A DNA stretch of 64,000 nt from Actinoplanes sp. NBC_00393. GTDB taxonomy: Bacteria > Actinomycetota > Actinomycetes > Mycobacteriales > Micromonosporaceae. The stretch spans positions 11,088,001 to 11,152,000 of the forward strand of contig NZ_CP107942.1 in NCBI RefSeq assembly GCF_036053395.1, written 5' to 3'. A model generated the notes under the pieces. That model was not told the origin of the DNA. It was given only the letters and a program-made list of their open reading frames with translations, and searched no databases. The position numbers were made by a program, and so were the translations under genes. Below, piece by piece: positions 32,743 to 41,464 of this stretch; within the stretch, counting starts at the first letter, position 1; the number at the start of each line of letters is the position of its first letter.

Positions 32743-33012
32743 CCCCGCCCGGCCAGCCGCCACCACCGCACCACCCTGCGGCCCAACCTCCCCTAGCGAC
32801 TGACCTCCGCAGCCGAGTCAGCTCGCCACCGCGCCACTCGCCGGCCTCGACCTTGCCAGCGCCGCCTGGCCTCCGCCCGGTCCAGCTCGCCACCGTGCCG
32901 CCCGCTGGCCCAACCCTCCTCAGTGACGCCTGGCCTCCGCCCGATCCAGCTCGCGACCGCGCCACTCGCCGGCCCGACCTTGCCAGCGCCGCTCTGCCTC
33001 CGCCCCGGCCAG
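32693..33012. repeat. 63-65-bp tandem repeat array starting inside the DUF3040 gene
   Basis: Units that begin g(c/t)cgcca-c-accgc start at 32693, 32756, 32821, 32885 and 32949, a period of 63-65 bases. The first unit is coding (end of the DUF3040 gene); the rest occupy the gene-free stretch after its stop at 32742. Later units contain short blocks such as ctcgccggcc and ccttgccagcgcc in alternation, so there may be a higher-order 128-bp unit. No promoter or gene is seen here. Confidence 0.7.
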
Positions 33013-33039
33013 CCCTCCCACCCGGATGTCACCTGTCCG

Positions 33040-33395
33040 GGTGGCGGCTGGCGTCAGCGCGGGCCGCCGCTCAGGCGTGTTTCGGTCGCCGGTTTCGTGC
33101 GTGGGTGGCGGCTGGTTGGTGCGAGCCGCCGCTCAGGCGTGTTTCGCGGCCTGGGTTACGGGTGTGGGTGGCGGCTGGTTGGTGCGAGCCGCCGCTCAGG
33201 CGTGTTTCGCGGCCTGGGTTACGGGTGTGGGTGGCGGCTGGTTCGTGCGAGCCGCCGCTCAGGCATGCTTCGCGGCCTGGGTTACGGGTGTGGGTGGCGG
33301 CTGGTTCGTGCGAGCCGCCGCTCAGGCATGCTTCGCGGCCCGGGTTACCGGTGCGGGCGGCGGCTGGGTCGAGCGAGCCGCCATCCAGGCATGTA
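33040..33395. repeat. 63-bp tandem repeat array upstream of the IniR-like gene
   Basis: Starts of the block ggtggcggctgg are at 33040, 33104, 33167, 33230 and 33293, with a diverged copy at 33356. The exact period is 63 bases after the first. Each unit includes the hairpin core ggcggct-(10)-agccgcc. All three frames per strand are partly open because 63 is a multiple of 3, so open frames here are not evidence of coding. From 33396 to 33492 lies the leader of the next gene, with a -10-like tagagt about 12 bases before its ATG. Confidence 0.85.
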
Positions 33396-33492
33396 TGGAA
33401 GCGCTCTTCAGCCGCCGGCGGGCTGTTGTCCGAAAAATCCCGCAGTCGGCTCAGGGGCACCTTGAAGGCCTAGCGCGTAGAGTGTCGCCGAT

Positions 33493-36165
33493 ATGGGGGC
33501 ACCGCTGGGCGTGACCGCTGTGGTGGGCGTGGACGGCTCCGGGCGTACGCATCGGCTACGCCTGCTTGCTGCCGAAGCTACCGTGCCGGTGTGGTGGGCC
33601 GTGGGGCCGCCCGCCGAGATGGCCGCCGGCCTGGCTGCCGCACGGTCCGCGAATCACCTGGTCGTCGTTGATGACGCGCATCGCCTCGACCCGGCGGCGC
33701 TCCGGGACCTGGCGGCGGCCGCCCGCGCCGGCGTGCCGATGGTGATCTCCCGGCGGCCCACGATCGATCGTCCCGAACTGGCCGAACTCGACGAGGCCAT
33801 CGCCGCAGTCAGTGCCACCGCCCCCAGCAGCGCCACCTCCCTTGGCGCCACCTCCGGCAGTGCTGTCGCCGCCGGCAGTGCTGTTGCCGCTGGCGGAGTG
33901 ACTGCGGCTGGCAGGGCTGCTGCCGCTGGCGGCGTGACTTCCGGCGGTGGTGTTGAGCTGCTTGGTGCGCTTGACCGGGACGGCGTGGCACGGCTGGTGG
34001 CCACGGTGACCGGGCGGCCGGTGTCGCCCGAGGTCGCCGCGGCCGTCTTCGAAGCTTCGGCCGGGCTGCCCGCGGTGGCCGCCGCCGTGGCGACCGCACC
34101 GCCTGGCATGCCGCCGCCTGCGCTGCTCGCCCGGGTGCAGCGGCGTTTCGCCGTGCTCGACCAGGGTGCCGTCACCGTTGCCCGGGTGCTTGCGCTGCGG
34201 CTCGACCTCGCCGACCACGTGCTTGCCGAGGCGGCCGGCCTCGATCTGGCCGGCCTGGCCACGGTGCTGCGGACCCTGCGGGACGAGGGACTGCTCGTGC
34301 CGGACGGCGAAGGCATGATCCCGGCGGTGGCCGCGGCCGTGCTCGGTGAGCTGCCCGCGGCCGAACGCCGGCGGATCCACGACGCGGTCGCCGGTGCGCT
34401 GATGGCGGCGGGCACCGATCCGGTGGCTGCGGCCCGTCAGCTGCGGGCGGCCAGGGCGAGCACGCCGGTCGCGGCCGCGGTCTACCGGGACGCGGGGGAG
34501 CGGCTGCGCTTCACGGATCCGGCGGCGGCGATCGGCTGGTTCGACGACGCCGCTGACGCCGGCGTAGATCCGGCGACCCTGGCGGCAGGCCGGGCCGAGG
34601 CCGGCGCGCTGTTGGGCCTGCCGGTCGAGGTCGACCCGTTCACCCTCGCCACCAGCGGAAACTTGGCTGCCGGGCCACGACCGAGCGAGCCGGCCGCGGG
34701 GCCGCGACCGGGTGAGTCGGTTGCCGGGCTGGGGCCGGGCGGATCGGCTGCTGGGCTGAGTGGGTCGGCTGCGGCGGTGAGGCTGGGTGGGTCGGCGGCC
34801 GGAGCGAGGCTGGGTGGGTCAGCGGGCGGGGTGAGACCGGGTGAGTGGGCTGCGGGGCTCACGGATGCGGGCCGGATTGCGCTGGTTGCGGGGGCCGTCG
34901 CCGCGCATCAAGGGCGGACTGCGCGGGCCGCTGATCTGTTGCTTGCTGCGCCGGTGCCGGGGCCCGCGCTCGCCGTACCGTCGCTGGTCGGGACTGGGCG
35001 GATCGTGCCTGCGCAGGCCGCGGCAGACAGCCCGGCGCCGGCTGCTCTGGCGCGGCTTGCGGAAGGTGCGCTGGTGGCGGCTGAGCCCGCGGTCGCGTTG
35101 CCGCTGCTGATCGAGGCGGCTGAGGCGTTGGAACGTGGCGCGCCCACCGTCGTCCTGCCGGACACCCCGCATGCGCTTGGTGCCGTGGTGGCCGTCGCGG
35201 CCGGCGATGTGGCCTCGGCGGAGCATCTGCTCGGCCGGGCCGAGGCTACCGGCGTCGGTGGTCCGGTCGCGGGGGAGCGGCATCGGCTGCTGCTGGCGTG
35301 GGCGCGGATGCGGGCCGGGCGTTACGACACCGCGCTGCATGAGCTGCAGCGTCCGGGCGGCGCCGAGCCCGGGGGCCGGGAGCGGTTGCTGCGGGCCGCG
35401 CTGGCTGCGGGGATTGCGCGGCGGCGCGGGGACATCGCTGGGCTGCGCGACTCCTGGTCCGGCATCGAGCCGCTGCTGGCCCGGCGTACGGCCGACCTGT
35501 GGCTGATCGAAGCAGTGGAGGAACTGGCGGTGGCTGCCGCCCGCCTGCGGACCATGAGCCGGGTCGAACCGGTCCTCGCCCTGCTCGACGACATCCTCAC
35601 CGGGCTGGGCCGGCCGGTCACCTGGTCGGTGTCCCTGGACTGGCTGAGGTTGCAGACCGCGATCGTGACCGAGGACGCGGCGGCCGCGGACCGCGTGGCC
35701 GGGCAGCTGGCCGCGGTGACGGCCGCCGAGCCCCGACCGCTCGCGCAGTGCACCGCGGCCACCCGATGGGCGGCGGTGCTCGCCGGGCAGGTCGACCCGG
35801 ATGCCGTGCTGGCCGCCACCGATGACCTGGTCGCGGCGCAGTTGCCGTGGGAGGCGTCCCGGCTGGCCGGGCAGGCGGCGATCCGGACCGGGGATCCCAC
35901 CGCGGCCCGCCGGCTGCTGGAACGGGCCCGGGAACTGTCCGAGCCGGACACCGGTTCCGGGGCCGCGGCGGCCGCCACGCTGTCCGAGCGGGAGGTGACT
36001 GTGGCCCGGCTGGTGCTGGCCGGAAGCACCCACCGGGAGATCGGCGCGCAGCTCTACATCGCACCGAAGACCGTGGAGCACCACGTGGCCCGGATTCGGG
36101 GCAAACTGGGTGCGAACACCCGCGCTGAGCTGCTGGCGATGTTGCGGGAGATGCTCGACGGCTGA
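33493..36165 (+). CDS. LuxR-family ATPase-type regulator with degenerate Walker A (IniR-like)
   Basis: 890 residues, the size of LAL/MalT-type STAND regulators. The N-terminal P-loop reads VVGVDGSGRTHRL, with Arg in place of the invariant Lys, and Walker B is HLVVVDDAHRLD. Two Ala/Gly/Ser-rich low-complexity insertions follow (about 112-150 and 395-455), then helical repeats. The C-terminal LuxR HTH (about 830-888) reads LSEREVTVARLVLAGSTHRE, IGAQLYIAPKTVEHHVARIR. It is immediately upstream of iniB/iniA/iniC-like genes, the same order as the regulator iniR with iniBAC in mycobacteria, so it is probably their activator. In M. tuberculosis IniR is reported to respond to free trehalose; that ligand is not demonstrated here. 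Confidence 0.82.
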   Translation: MGAPLGVTAVVGVDGSGRTHRLRLLAAEATVPVWWAVGPPAEMAAGLAAARSANHLVVVDDAHRLDPAALRDLAAAARAGVPMVISRRPTIDRPELAELDEAIAAVSATAPSSATSLGATSGSAVAAGSAVAAGGVTAAGRAAAAGGVTSGGGVELLGALDRDGVARLVATVTGRPVSPEVAAAVFEASAGLPAVAAAVATAPPGMPPPALLARVQRRFAVLDQGAVTVARVLALRLDLADHVLAEAAGLDLAGLATVLRTLRDEGLLVPDGEGMIPAVAAAVLGELPAAERRRIHDAVAGALMAAGTDPVAAARQLRAARASTPVAAAVYRDAGERLRFTDPAAAIGWFDDAADAGVDPATLAAGRAEAGALLGLPVEVDPFTLATSGNLAAGPRPSEPAAGPRPGESVAGLGPGGSAAGLSGSAAAVRLGGSAAGARLGGSAGGVRPGEWAAGLTDAGRIALVAGAVAAHQGRTARAADLLLAAPVPGPALAVPSLVGTGRIVPAQAAADSPAPAALARLAEGALVAAEPAVALPLLIEAAEALERGAPTVVLPDTPHALGAVVAVAAGDVASAEHLLGRAEATGVGGPVAGERHRLLLAWARMRAGRYDTALHELQRPGGAEPGGRERLLRAALAAGIARRRGDIAGLRDSWSGIEPLLARRTADLWLIEAVEELAVAAARLRTMSRVEPVLALLDDILTGLGRPVTWSVSLDWLRLQTAIVTEDAAAADRVAGQLAAVTAAEPRPLAQCTAATRWAAVLAGQVDPDAVLAATDDLVAAQLPWEASRLAGQAAIRTGDPTAARRLLERARELSEPDTGSGAAAAATLSEREVTVARLVLAGSTHREIGAQLYIAPKTVEHHVARIRGKLGANTRAELLAMLREMLDG

Positions 36166-36199
36166 TACCCCGAGTTGGATATGCGACATGAGGCTGTGA

Positions 36200-36219
36200 A
36201 CCCCCTAGTGGACCCCCTA
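36200..36219. promoter_or_regulatory. Direct repeats upstream of iniB-like gene
   Basis: accccctagtgg and accccctatacc stand in tandem (starts 36200 and 36212, period 12), followed by ccacgggg. They lie 100-120 bases before the IniB-like ATG and are candidate sites for the LuxR regulator encoded just upstream. Confidence 0.4.
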
Positions 36220-36320
36220 TACCACGGGGAACACCCCGATGCCCGGAACGGGCGCTGGGCCGCACGCTGGGTTCCGTGACCGGGTGAAGAAACCGGGCGC
36301 ATACCAAGCGAGGAGAGGTC

Positions 36321-37466
36321 ATGACCGTCGACGCCACCGAGGCTCTGAAGGAATTCGTCACCAACCTGCTGTCCGACCGGGAGTTCGCCGCGAAGTACGC
36401 CGAGGACCCCCAGGGCACCCTGACCGCCGAGGGTGTCACCGATGTCGACCTGTCCACGGTCGACGTTCCGGCGGTAGTCACCGAGGCCAGCTTCGAGCCG
36501 GAGGTCTCCGAGTCGGCGCGGACCGCGCTGCAGAGCTTCAGCGGCGGCGGGGGCGGCTCGTCCGGTGGGGGCAGCGTCTCGCCGCCACCCCCGGCGCCGG
36601 CCGGCACGCAGTCGGTTGAGCACGTCGTGCAGCACCTGAACTACGTCACCTACGCCACGTACGAGGGTGACGACTACATCACGCAGAACCTCGAGTTCAG
36701 CGTCACCAGTGTCACCGACAACAGCCTCGACGTGGATGTGGACGGCAACGTCTTCGGCGACATCGACGCCACCAACGTCAACGCCTCCGGCGACAACTCG
36801 ATCGCCGCCGGCGACGACGTGAACGCGGCGACCGGTGACGGCGCGGTGGCGAACTCCGGCGACGGCGACGTGAACGCCGCGACCGGGGACGGCTCGACGG
36901 TCGTCGACGGCGACATCACCTCGCTCAGCGGGGACGGCGCGCAGCTCATCGACGGGGACAACTTCGGGCAGGCGAACACCGGTGACGGCGCCGTGCTGGC
37001 CGACGGCGACATCGAGGCCGGCGTGAACACCGGTGTCAACACCGGCATCGTGGCCGACGACTTCGACGACGCGGTGGTCGGCGACGGCAACCAGACCGCG
37101 CAGGTCGACGGCGACGTCGACGAGTCGGTGTTCAACTTCGGCGACGGCTCGGTGAACAACCTGCCGGACGCCGAGATCGAGGACAGCGCGGTCACCTTCG
37201 GCGAGGGGGACGCCTCCAATGCCTCGAACAACGTGGCCGACGACGGCTCGGCGATCTCGGCCGACGGCGACGCCAGCGGCAACTTCGAGGACAACGACAC
37301 CACCGTCACGACCGTCAACGACAACGACACCAACATCAGCGACAACGACACCACCGTCAACGACAACGACACCTCGGTCACCGACATCGACACCACGACC
37401 ACGACCGTCAACTCGGACGACGACACCATCGAAAGCGGTGACGACACCACCGTCGTCGGCGCCTGA
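36321..37466 (+). CDS. IniB-like Asp-rich repetitive protein
   Basis: 381 residues; ATG preceded by gaggagagg. Residues 1-75 match the IniB N-terminal domain (ATEALKEFVTNLLSDREFAA followed by KYAEDPQGTLTAEGVTDVDL). A Gly/Ser/Pro linker leads to a strongly acidic region of short G-D-G and D-G-D turns (VDGNVFGDIDATNV, NAATGDGAVANSGDGDVNAA) that could form a beta-solenoid, and a C-terminal block of NDNDTxVT repeats (about 330-375). It lacks a signal peptide. In mycobacteria iniB is the first gene of the isoniazid-inducible iniBAC operon and its function is unresolved. The gene leads the dynamin pair by 76 bases. Confidence 0.82.
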   Translation: MTVDATEALKEFVTNLLSDREFAAKYAEDPQGTLTAEGVTDVDLSTVDVPAVVTEASFEPEVSESARTALQSFSGGGGGSSGGGSVSPPPPAPAGTQSVEHVVQHLNYVTYATYEGDDYITQNLEFSVTSVTDNSLDVDVDGNVFGDIDATNVNASGDNSIAAGDDVNAATGDGAVANSGDGDVNAATGDGSTVVDGDITSLSGDGAQLIDGDNFGQANTGDGAVLADGDIEAGVNTGVNTGIVADDFDDAVVGDGNQTAQVDGDVDESVFNFGDGSVNNLPDAEIEDSAVTFGEGDASNASNNVADDGSAISADGDASGNFEDNDTTVTTVNDNDTNISDNDTTVNDNDTSVTDIDTTTTTVNSDDDTIESGDDTTVVGA

Positions 37467-37542
37467 CCCCGATCTCGACAGCGGGCCGGACGGGCCACCG
37501 GCCCGACCGCCCGCTGACGTGTCGAACTAGAAGGGAGGAGCC

Positions 37543-39351
37543 GTGACCGAGAACCCCGCTGCCAAGGCGGTCGCCGTGGTGGAACTGGGCCTGCGCGCCT
37601 GCCAGGCCTACGACCGGCCGGACGCGGCCGCCCGTCTGGTCGCCGCCCGCGACGCGCTCGCCGACCCGGTGTTGCACGTGGTCGTGGCCGGCGAGTTCAA
37701 ACAGGGCAAGAGTTCCCTGGTCAACGCGCTGGTCGGCGCGGCCGTCTGCACGGTCGACGACGACCTGGCCACCGCCGTGCCGACCTATGTGCGGCACGGC
37801 GAGAAGACCGAGGCCAGCCTGCTCTACGAAACGCCCGCACCGGAGCCCGAGCCGCCGCGCCGGGAGACGATCCCGCTGAGCGACGTACGCCGTTACGTCG
37901 TCGAAGGCGGCGATCCCGGCCGGCCCGGCACCCGGGTGACCGGTGTGGAGGTACGGATTCCCCGCAAGATCCTGGCCGGCGGCCTGGTCCTGGTGGACAC
38001 CCCCGGCGTCGGCGGGCTTGGCTCGCCGCACGCCGCCGCCAGCCTGGCCGCCGTCTCGATGGCCGACGCGGTCATCTTCGTCACCGGCGCCGCGCAGGAG
38101 CTCACCCGCAGCGAGGTCGACTTCCTGCAGCGGGCCCGCTCGCTGTGCCAGACGGTGGTCTGCGTACAGACCAAGACCGACTTCTACCCGGCCTGGCGCA
38201 AGATCCGCGACCTGAACGAGAAACACCTGGCAGCGCACTGCCCGGTCCCGCTGATGCCGGTCTCCTCGGCCCTGCGCCTGCGCGCGGTGAAGGCGAACGA
38301 CACCGCCCTGAACGCCGAGGCCGGCTTCACCCACCTGGTCAAGTTCCTCAACGACCAGATCGGCGCCTCCGCGGCCGACCGGCTCGCCGCCGACGCGGCG
38401 TCCGAGGTGATCGCTCTCTGCGACCAGCTCGACGCCCACTACCAGGCCGAACGCACGGCCCTGTCCGATCCCGAGGCGGCCCGCCGGGTGGTCCGTGAGC
38501 TCACCGACGTGAAGAGCCGCGTGGAGACCTTGAAGAGCGCGGCCGCCAAGTGGAACCAGACCCTCAACGACGGCGTCACCGACCTGACCTCCGACATCGA
38601 CCACGATCTGCGCGCCCGGGTGCGGGTGGTGATCGCCGAGGCGGATACCGCGATCGACGAGGCCGACCCGGCCGACACCTGGCCGGAGATGGAGTCGTGG
38701 CTGCAGTCGCGGATGGCCGACGAGCTGCTGGCCAACTACGACCTGCTGCGCAAACGGGCGGACGCGCTGAGCGAACGGGTCGGCAACCACTTCCACGAGG
38801 CGTCCACCATGATCATGAGCCGGCCCTCGGTGCACAATCCGACGCCGCTCGCGACCGTCACCGACTTCCAGCACAAGATCGACCTGGAGCGGATGCGGGT
38901 CGGCAAGCAGGCGATGGTGGCGCTGAAGAACGCGTACGGCGGCGCGCTGATGTTCATCATCCTGGGCAGCCTGGTCGGCGTGTCGCTCGGCCCGATCGGC
39001 ATCGGCATCGGCCTGGTGATGGGCCACCGCGGTCTGCGCGAGGAGAAGAAACGCCAGGTCCAGCGGCGTCGCACCGAGGCGCGGAACGCGATCCGCCGGT
39101 ACTGCGACGAGGTCGTCTTCGTGGCTGGGAAGGACTCCCGGGACACCCTGCGCCGGGTGCAACGACAGCTGCGCGACCACTACAGCCGGCTGGCCGAGGA
39201 ACTCAACCGGTCCAACGCGCAGGCCCTCGCCGGTGCCTCGGAGGCGGCGAAACTCGCCCAGTCCGACCGCGAGCAGCGGCTCAAGGACGTCGACGCCGAG
39301 CTGGCCCGGGTGACCAAGCTGCGGCAGCGGGCGCTGGCGGTGCTCGGATGA
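37543..39351 (+). CDS. Dynamin-like GTPase, IniA-like
   Basis: 602 residues from a GTG with aagggagga upstream. GTPase motifs are G1 GEFKQGKSSLVNAL (about 49-62), G2 Thr in DDLATAVPTYV, G3 DTPGVGGLGSP and G4 QTKTD. A helical bundle follows, and near residue 470 lies a strongly hydrophobic hairpin (GGALMFIILGSLVGVSLGPI...) that would act as the membrane paddle. IniA of mycobacteria is a bacterial dynamin-like protein able to remodel membranes, which supports a role in membrane repair under envelope stress. The stop overlaps the second GTPase start (ATGA). Confidence 0.9.
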   Translation: MTENPAAKAVAVVELGLRACQAYDRPDAAARLVAARDALADPVLHVVVAGEFKQGKSSLVNALVGAAVCTVDDDLATAVPTYVRHGEKTEASLLYETPAPEPEPPRRETIPLSDVRRYVVEGGDPGRPGTRVTGVEVRIPRKILAGGLVLVDTPGVGGLGSPHAAASLAAVSMADAVIFVTGAAQELTRSEVDFLQRARSLCQTVVCVQTKTDFYPAWRKIRDLNEKHLAAHCPVPLMPVSSALRLRAVKANDTALNAEAGFTHLVKFLNDQIGASAADRLAADAASEVIALCDQLDAHYQAERTALSDPEAARRVVRELTDVKSRVETLKSAAAKWNQTLNDGVTDLTSDIDHDLRARVRVVIAEADTAIDEADPADTWPEMESWLQSRMADELLANYDLLRKRADALSERVGNHFHEASTMIMSRPSVHNPTPLATVTDFQHKIDLERMRVGKQAMVALKNAYGGALMFIILGSLVGVSLGPIGIGIGLVMGHRGLREEKKRQVQRRRTEARNAIRRYCDEVVFVAGKDSRDTLRRVQRQLRDHYSRLAEELNRSNAQALAGASEAAKLAQSDREQRLKDVDAELARVTKLRQRALAVLG

Positions 39352-40817
39352 GCCTGATCGACCGTACCCGCGCTGTGCTCGGCCAGGCCGTGACCGTGTA
39401 TCAGGGGACCGAGCACGCCGGTCGGCTTGCGGCCGTCCGCGAACGCCTCGACGCCCCGCTGCGGGTCGCCATCGCCGGGCGCGTGAAGGCCGGCAAGTCC
39501 ACCCTGCTCAACGCCCTGGCCGGGGAGCGCCTGGCGCCGACCGACGCGGGCGAGTGCACCCGCATCGTGACCTGGTACCAGGACGGCCACACCTACCAGG
39601 TGCAGGCTACGCCGAAGCGGGGAGCGCCGCGCCAGCTGCGGTTCACCCGTGAGGACGGCGCCATCGACATCGACCTCGGCGGCCTGACGGCGGCCGAGGT
39701 CGCCCAGCTCGTGGTCACCTGGCCGGCGCAGGCGCTGCGTACGGTCACGCTGATCGACACCCCGGGCATCGGCTCGCTCACCGAGCAGAACGCCGAGCGC
39801 ACCTGGGGCCTGCTGGTCCCGGACGACGAGGAGACGCCCGCCGACGCGGTCGTCTATCTGCTGCGGCACCTGCACGCCAACGACATCGAGTTCCTGCGCG
39901 CCTTCCACGACACCGAGGTGTCGCGGCCCAGCCCGGTCAACGCGATCGGCGTGCTGTCGCGGGCGGACGAGATCGGCGTGGGGCGGCTCGACTCGATGGC
40001 GTCGGCCCGCCGGATCGCGGCCCGCCTGGGCACCGATCCCAATGTGCGGCGGCTGGTCCAGTCGGTCGTACCGGTGGCGGGTCTGCTCGCGGAGACCGCG
40101 GTGACGCTGACCGAGATCGAGGTCGCGCAGCTGCGGCGGGTCGCCGACCTGCCGGTCCGGCAGGCCGAGGAGCTGCTGCTGTCGGCCGACAGATTCGCCA
40201 ACGCGATGCCCGAGCTGGGCCTGACCAACCTGGAGCGCGAGGCGCTGCTGGCCCGGTTCGGGCTTTTCGGGGTACGCCTGACAAGCACATTGCTGCGCCG
40301 GGAGGTGGCCACCACCGCCACCGACCTGTCCCGCGAGCTCGCCGAGCGCAGTGGCCTCACCCAGCTCCGGGAGATCATCGGCTCGCTGTTCCTGGAGCGC
40401 CGCGACGTGCTCAAGAGCCGGTCCGCGCTGCTCGCCCTGGCCGAGACCACGAGGTCCAGCCCGCGGCCGGGCGGCGAGGCACTGGCCGCCTCGGTCGAGG
40501 AGATCATGGCCTCCGCGCACCCGTTCAACGAGTTGCGCGTGCTGAGCAGCCTGCGGGCCGGCTGGATCACCGGCAAACCGGACGTGGTGACCGATCTGGA
40601 GCATCTGATCGGCGGTTCGGGCAGCTCGGCCGGCGACCGGTTGCAGCTCCCGCCGGACGCGTCCGGCGCCGAGTTGTCGGCGGCCGCCGGGCAGGCGCTG
40701 ACCCGCTGGCAGCGGCGCGCGGAGAATCCGATGACCACGTACGAGATGGCCGTCGCGGCCCGGGTGGCGGTGCGCTCCTGCGAGGGGCTGCTCGCCGGTC
40801 TGGGGCAGTCGCGATGA
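39348..40817 (+). CDS. Dynamin-like GTPase, IniC-like
   Basis: 489 residues. G1 is IAGRVKAGKSTLLNALAGE (about 42-60), G2 Thr is in DAGECTRIVTW, G3 is DTPGIGSLTEQ, and the G4 position reads LSRAD, as is common in this clade. It lacks the hydrophobic paddle of its partner, so it probably works as a hetero-oligomeric partner. The pairing of a paddle-bearing and a paddle-less dynamin is the iniA/iniC pattern. It is translationally coupled to the upstream gene, and its stop is only 2 bases from the stop of the convergent acidic-protein gene. Confidence 0.9.
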   Translation: MSLIDRTRAVLGQAVTVYQGTEHAGRLAAVRERLDAPLRVAIAGRVKAGKSTLLNALAGERLAPTDAGECTRIVTWYQDGHTYQVQATPKRGAPRQLRFTREDGAIDIDLGGLTAAEVAQLVVTWPAQALRTVTLIDTPGIGSLTEQNAERTWGLLVPDDEETPADAVVYLLRHLHANDIEFLRAFHDTEVSRPSPVNAIGVLSRADEIGVGRLDSMASARRIAARLGTDPNVRRLVQSVVPVAGLLAETAVTLTEIEVAQLRRVADLPVRQAEELLLSADRFANAMPELGLTNLEREALLARFGLFGVRLTSTLLRREVATTATDLSRELAERSGLTQLREIIGSLFLERRDVLKSRSALLALAETTRSSPRPGGEALAASVEEIMASAHPFNELRVLSSLRAGWITGKPDVVTDLEHLIGGSGSSAGDRLQLPPDASGAELSAAAGQALTRWQRRAENPMTTYEMAVAARVAVRSCEGLLAGLGQSR

Positions 40818-40819
40818 GC

Positions 40820-41371
40820 TCAGCCCAGGGTCTCGGTGTCCGGCTCGTCGTCGTCCCCGTCGCCGTCCACCCATTCCTCGTCCGCCGCGATGTCCAGCGC
40901 GATCGGGTCGGCGCCGAGCTCGAGCTCGAGGAATTCGTCGGTCTCCGTGATGTCGTCGCCGCCGGGCAGGTCCACCTCGGTGGTCTCCACCGCCGGTTCG
41001 GCGTCGGTTCCGGTGCCGAAGTCCAGGGGAGTGCCGGGGTCGGTGTCGTCGAACCCGCCGGTCACCGGCGTGAGCTCGTCGATGTCGCCGGGCTCGGCGC
41101 CGGCCGGTGCGGTGGCCAGCAACTCCAGCCAGCCCGTCTCGTCGCCGGTCCCGTCCGCCGCGCCGACCACGCTGTGCGCCGTCACGTACGGCGCCAGGTG
41201 CTCGGCCACCTCGGCGGGCGCGGTGTCCGCGTAACTGACCACCGCCTCGGCGACCAGGTCGTCCGGCAGGGCGTGGCCCTGGTCGCGCAGCAGGTCGGCC
41301 GGGTCGCCGGTGGCGTTTCCGGCGCCGGTGAGGTCGGCGAACACATCGCGGAGGGGACGGGCGGGTTCCAT
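40820..41371 (-). CDS. Acidic protein of unknown function in the dynamin/Hsp70 cassette
   Basis: 183 residues. The first 90 are helical and of ordinary composition (PARPLRDVFADLTGAGNATG, AEVAEHLAPYVTAHSVVGA); the remainder is highly acidic and probably disordered (DDTDPGTPLDFGTGTDAEPA, ending in WVDGDGDDDEPDTETLG). No signal peptide, membrane helix or known motif is present. The acidic bias echoes the IniB-like protein, and the N-terminal segment resembles IniB-associated short helical domains, but I cannot name a family. It is divergent from the Hsp70 gene (93-bp spacer) and convergent with the IniC-like gene. Confidence 0.65.
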   Translation of the reverse strand: MEPARPLRDVFADLTGAGNATGDPADLLRDQGHALPDDLVAEAVVSYADTAPAEVAEHLAPYVTAHSVVGAADGTGDETGWLELLATAPAGAEPGDIDELTPVTGGFDDTDPGTPLDFGTGTDAEPAVETTEVDLPGGDDITETDEFLELELGADPIALDIAADEEWVDGDGDDDEPDTETLG

Positions 41372-41464
41372 GTACCTACCTTATGAGCGCCGAGCCCCGG
41401 ATCGTCTCGGGGAATTCCCCCGCAGGACCCCCCTTCAACGACGACTACCTACGGAGCGAATCCG

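Noticed and set aside
33026..33514. Repetitive coding frames on both strands over the 63-bp array
   Set aside because: Same artefact of a period divisible by three; no ribosome site, and the repeats are better explained as non-coding.
37408..39180. Long minus-strand frame over the IniA-like gene
   Set aside because: Shadow translation; the plus strand has intact GTPase motifs.
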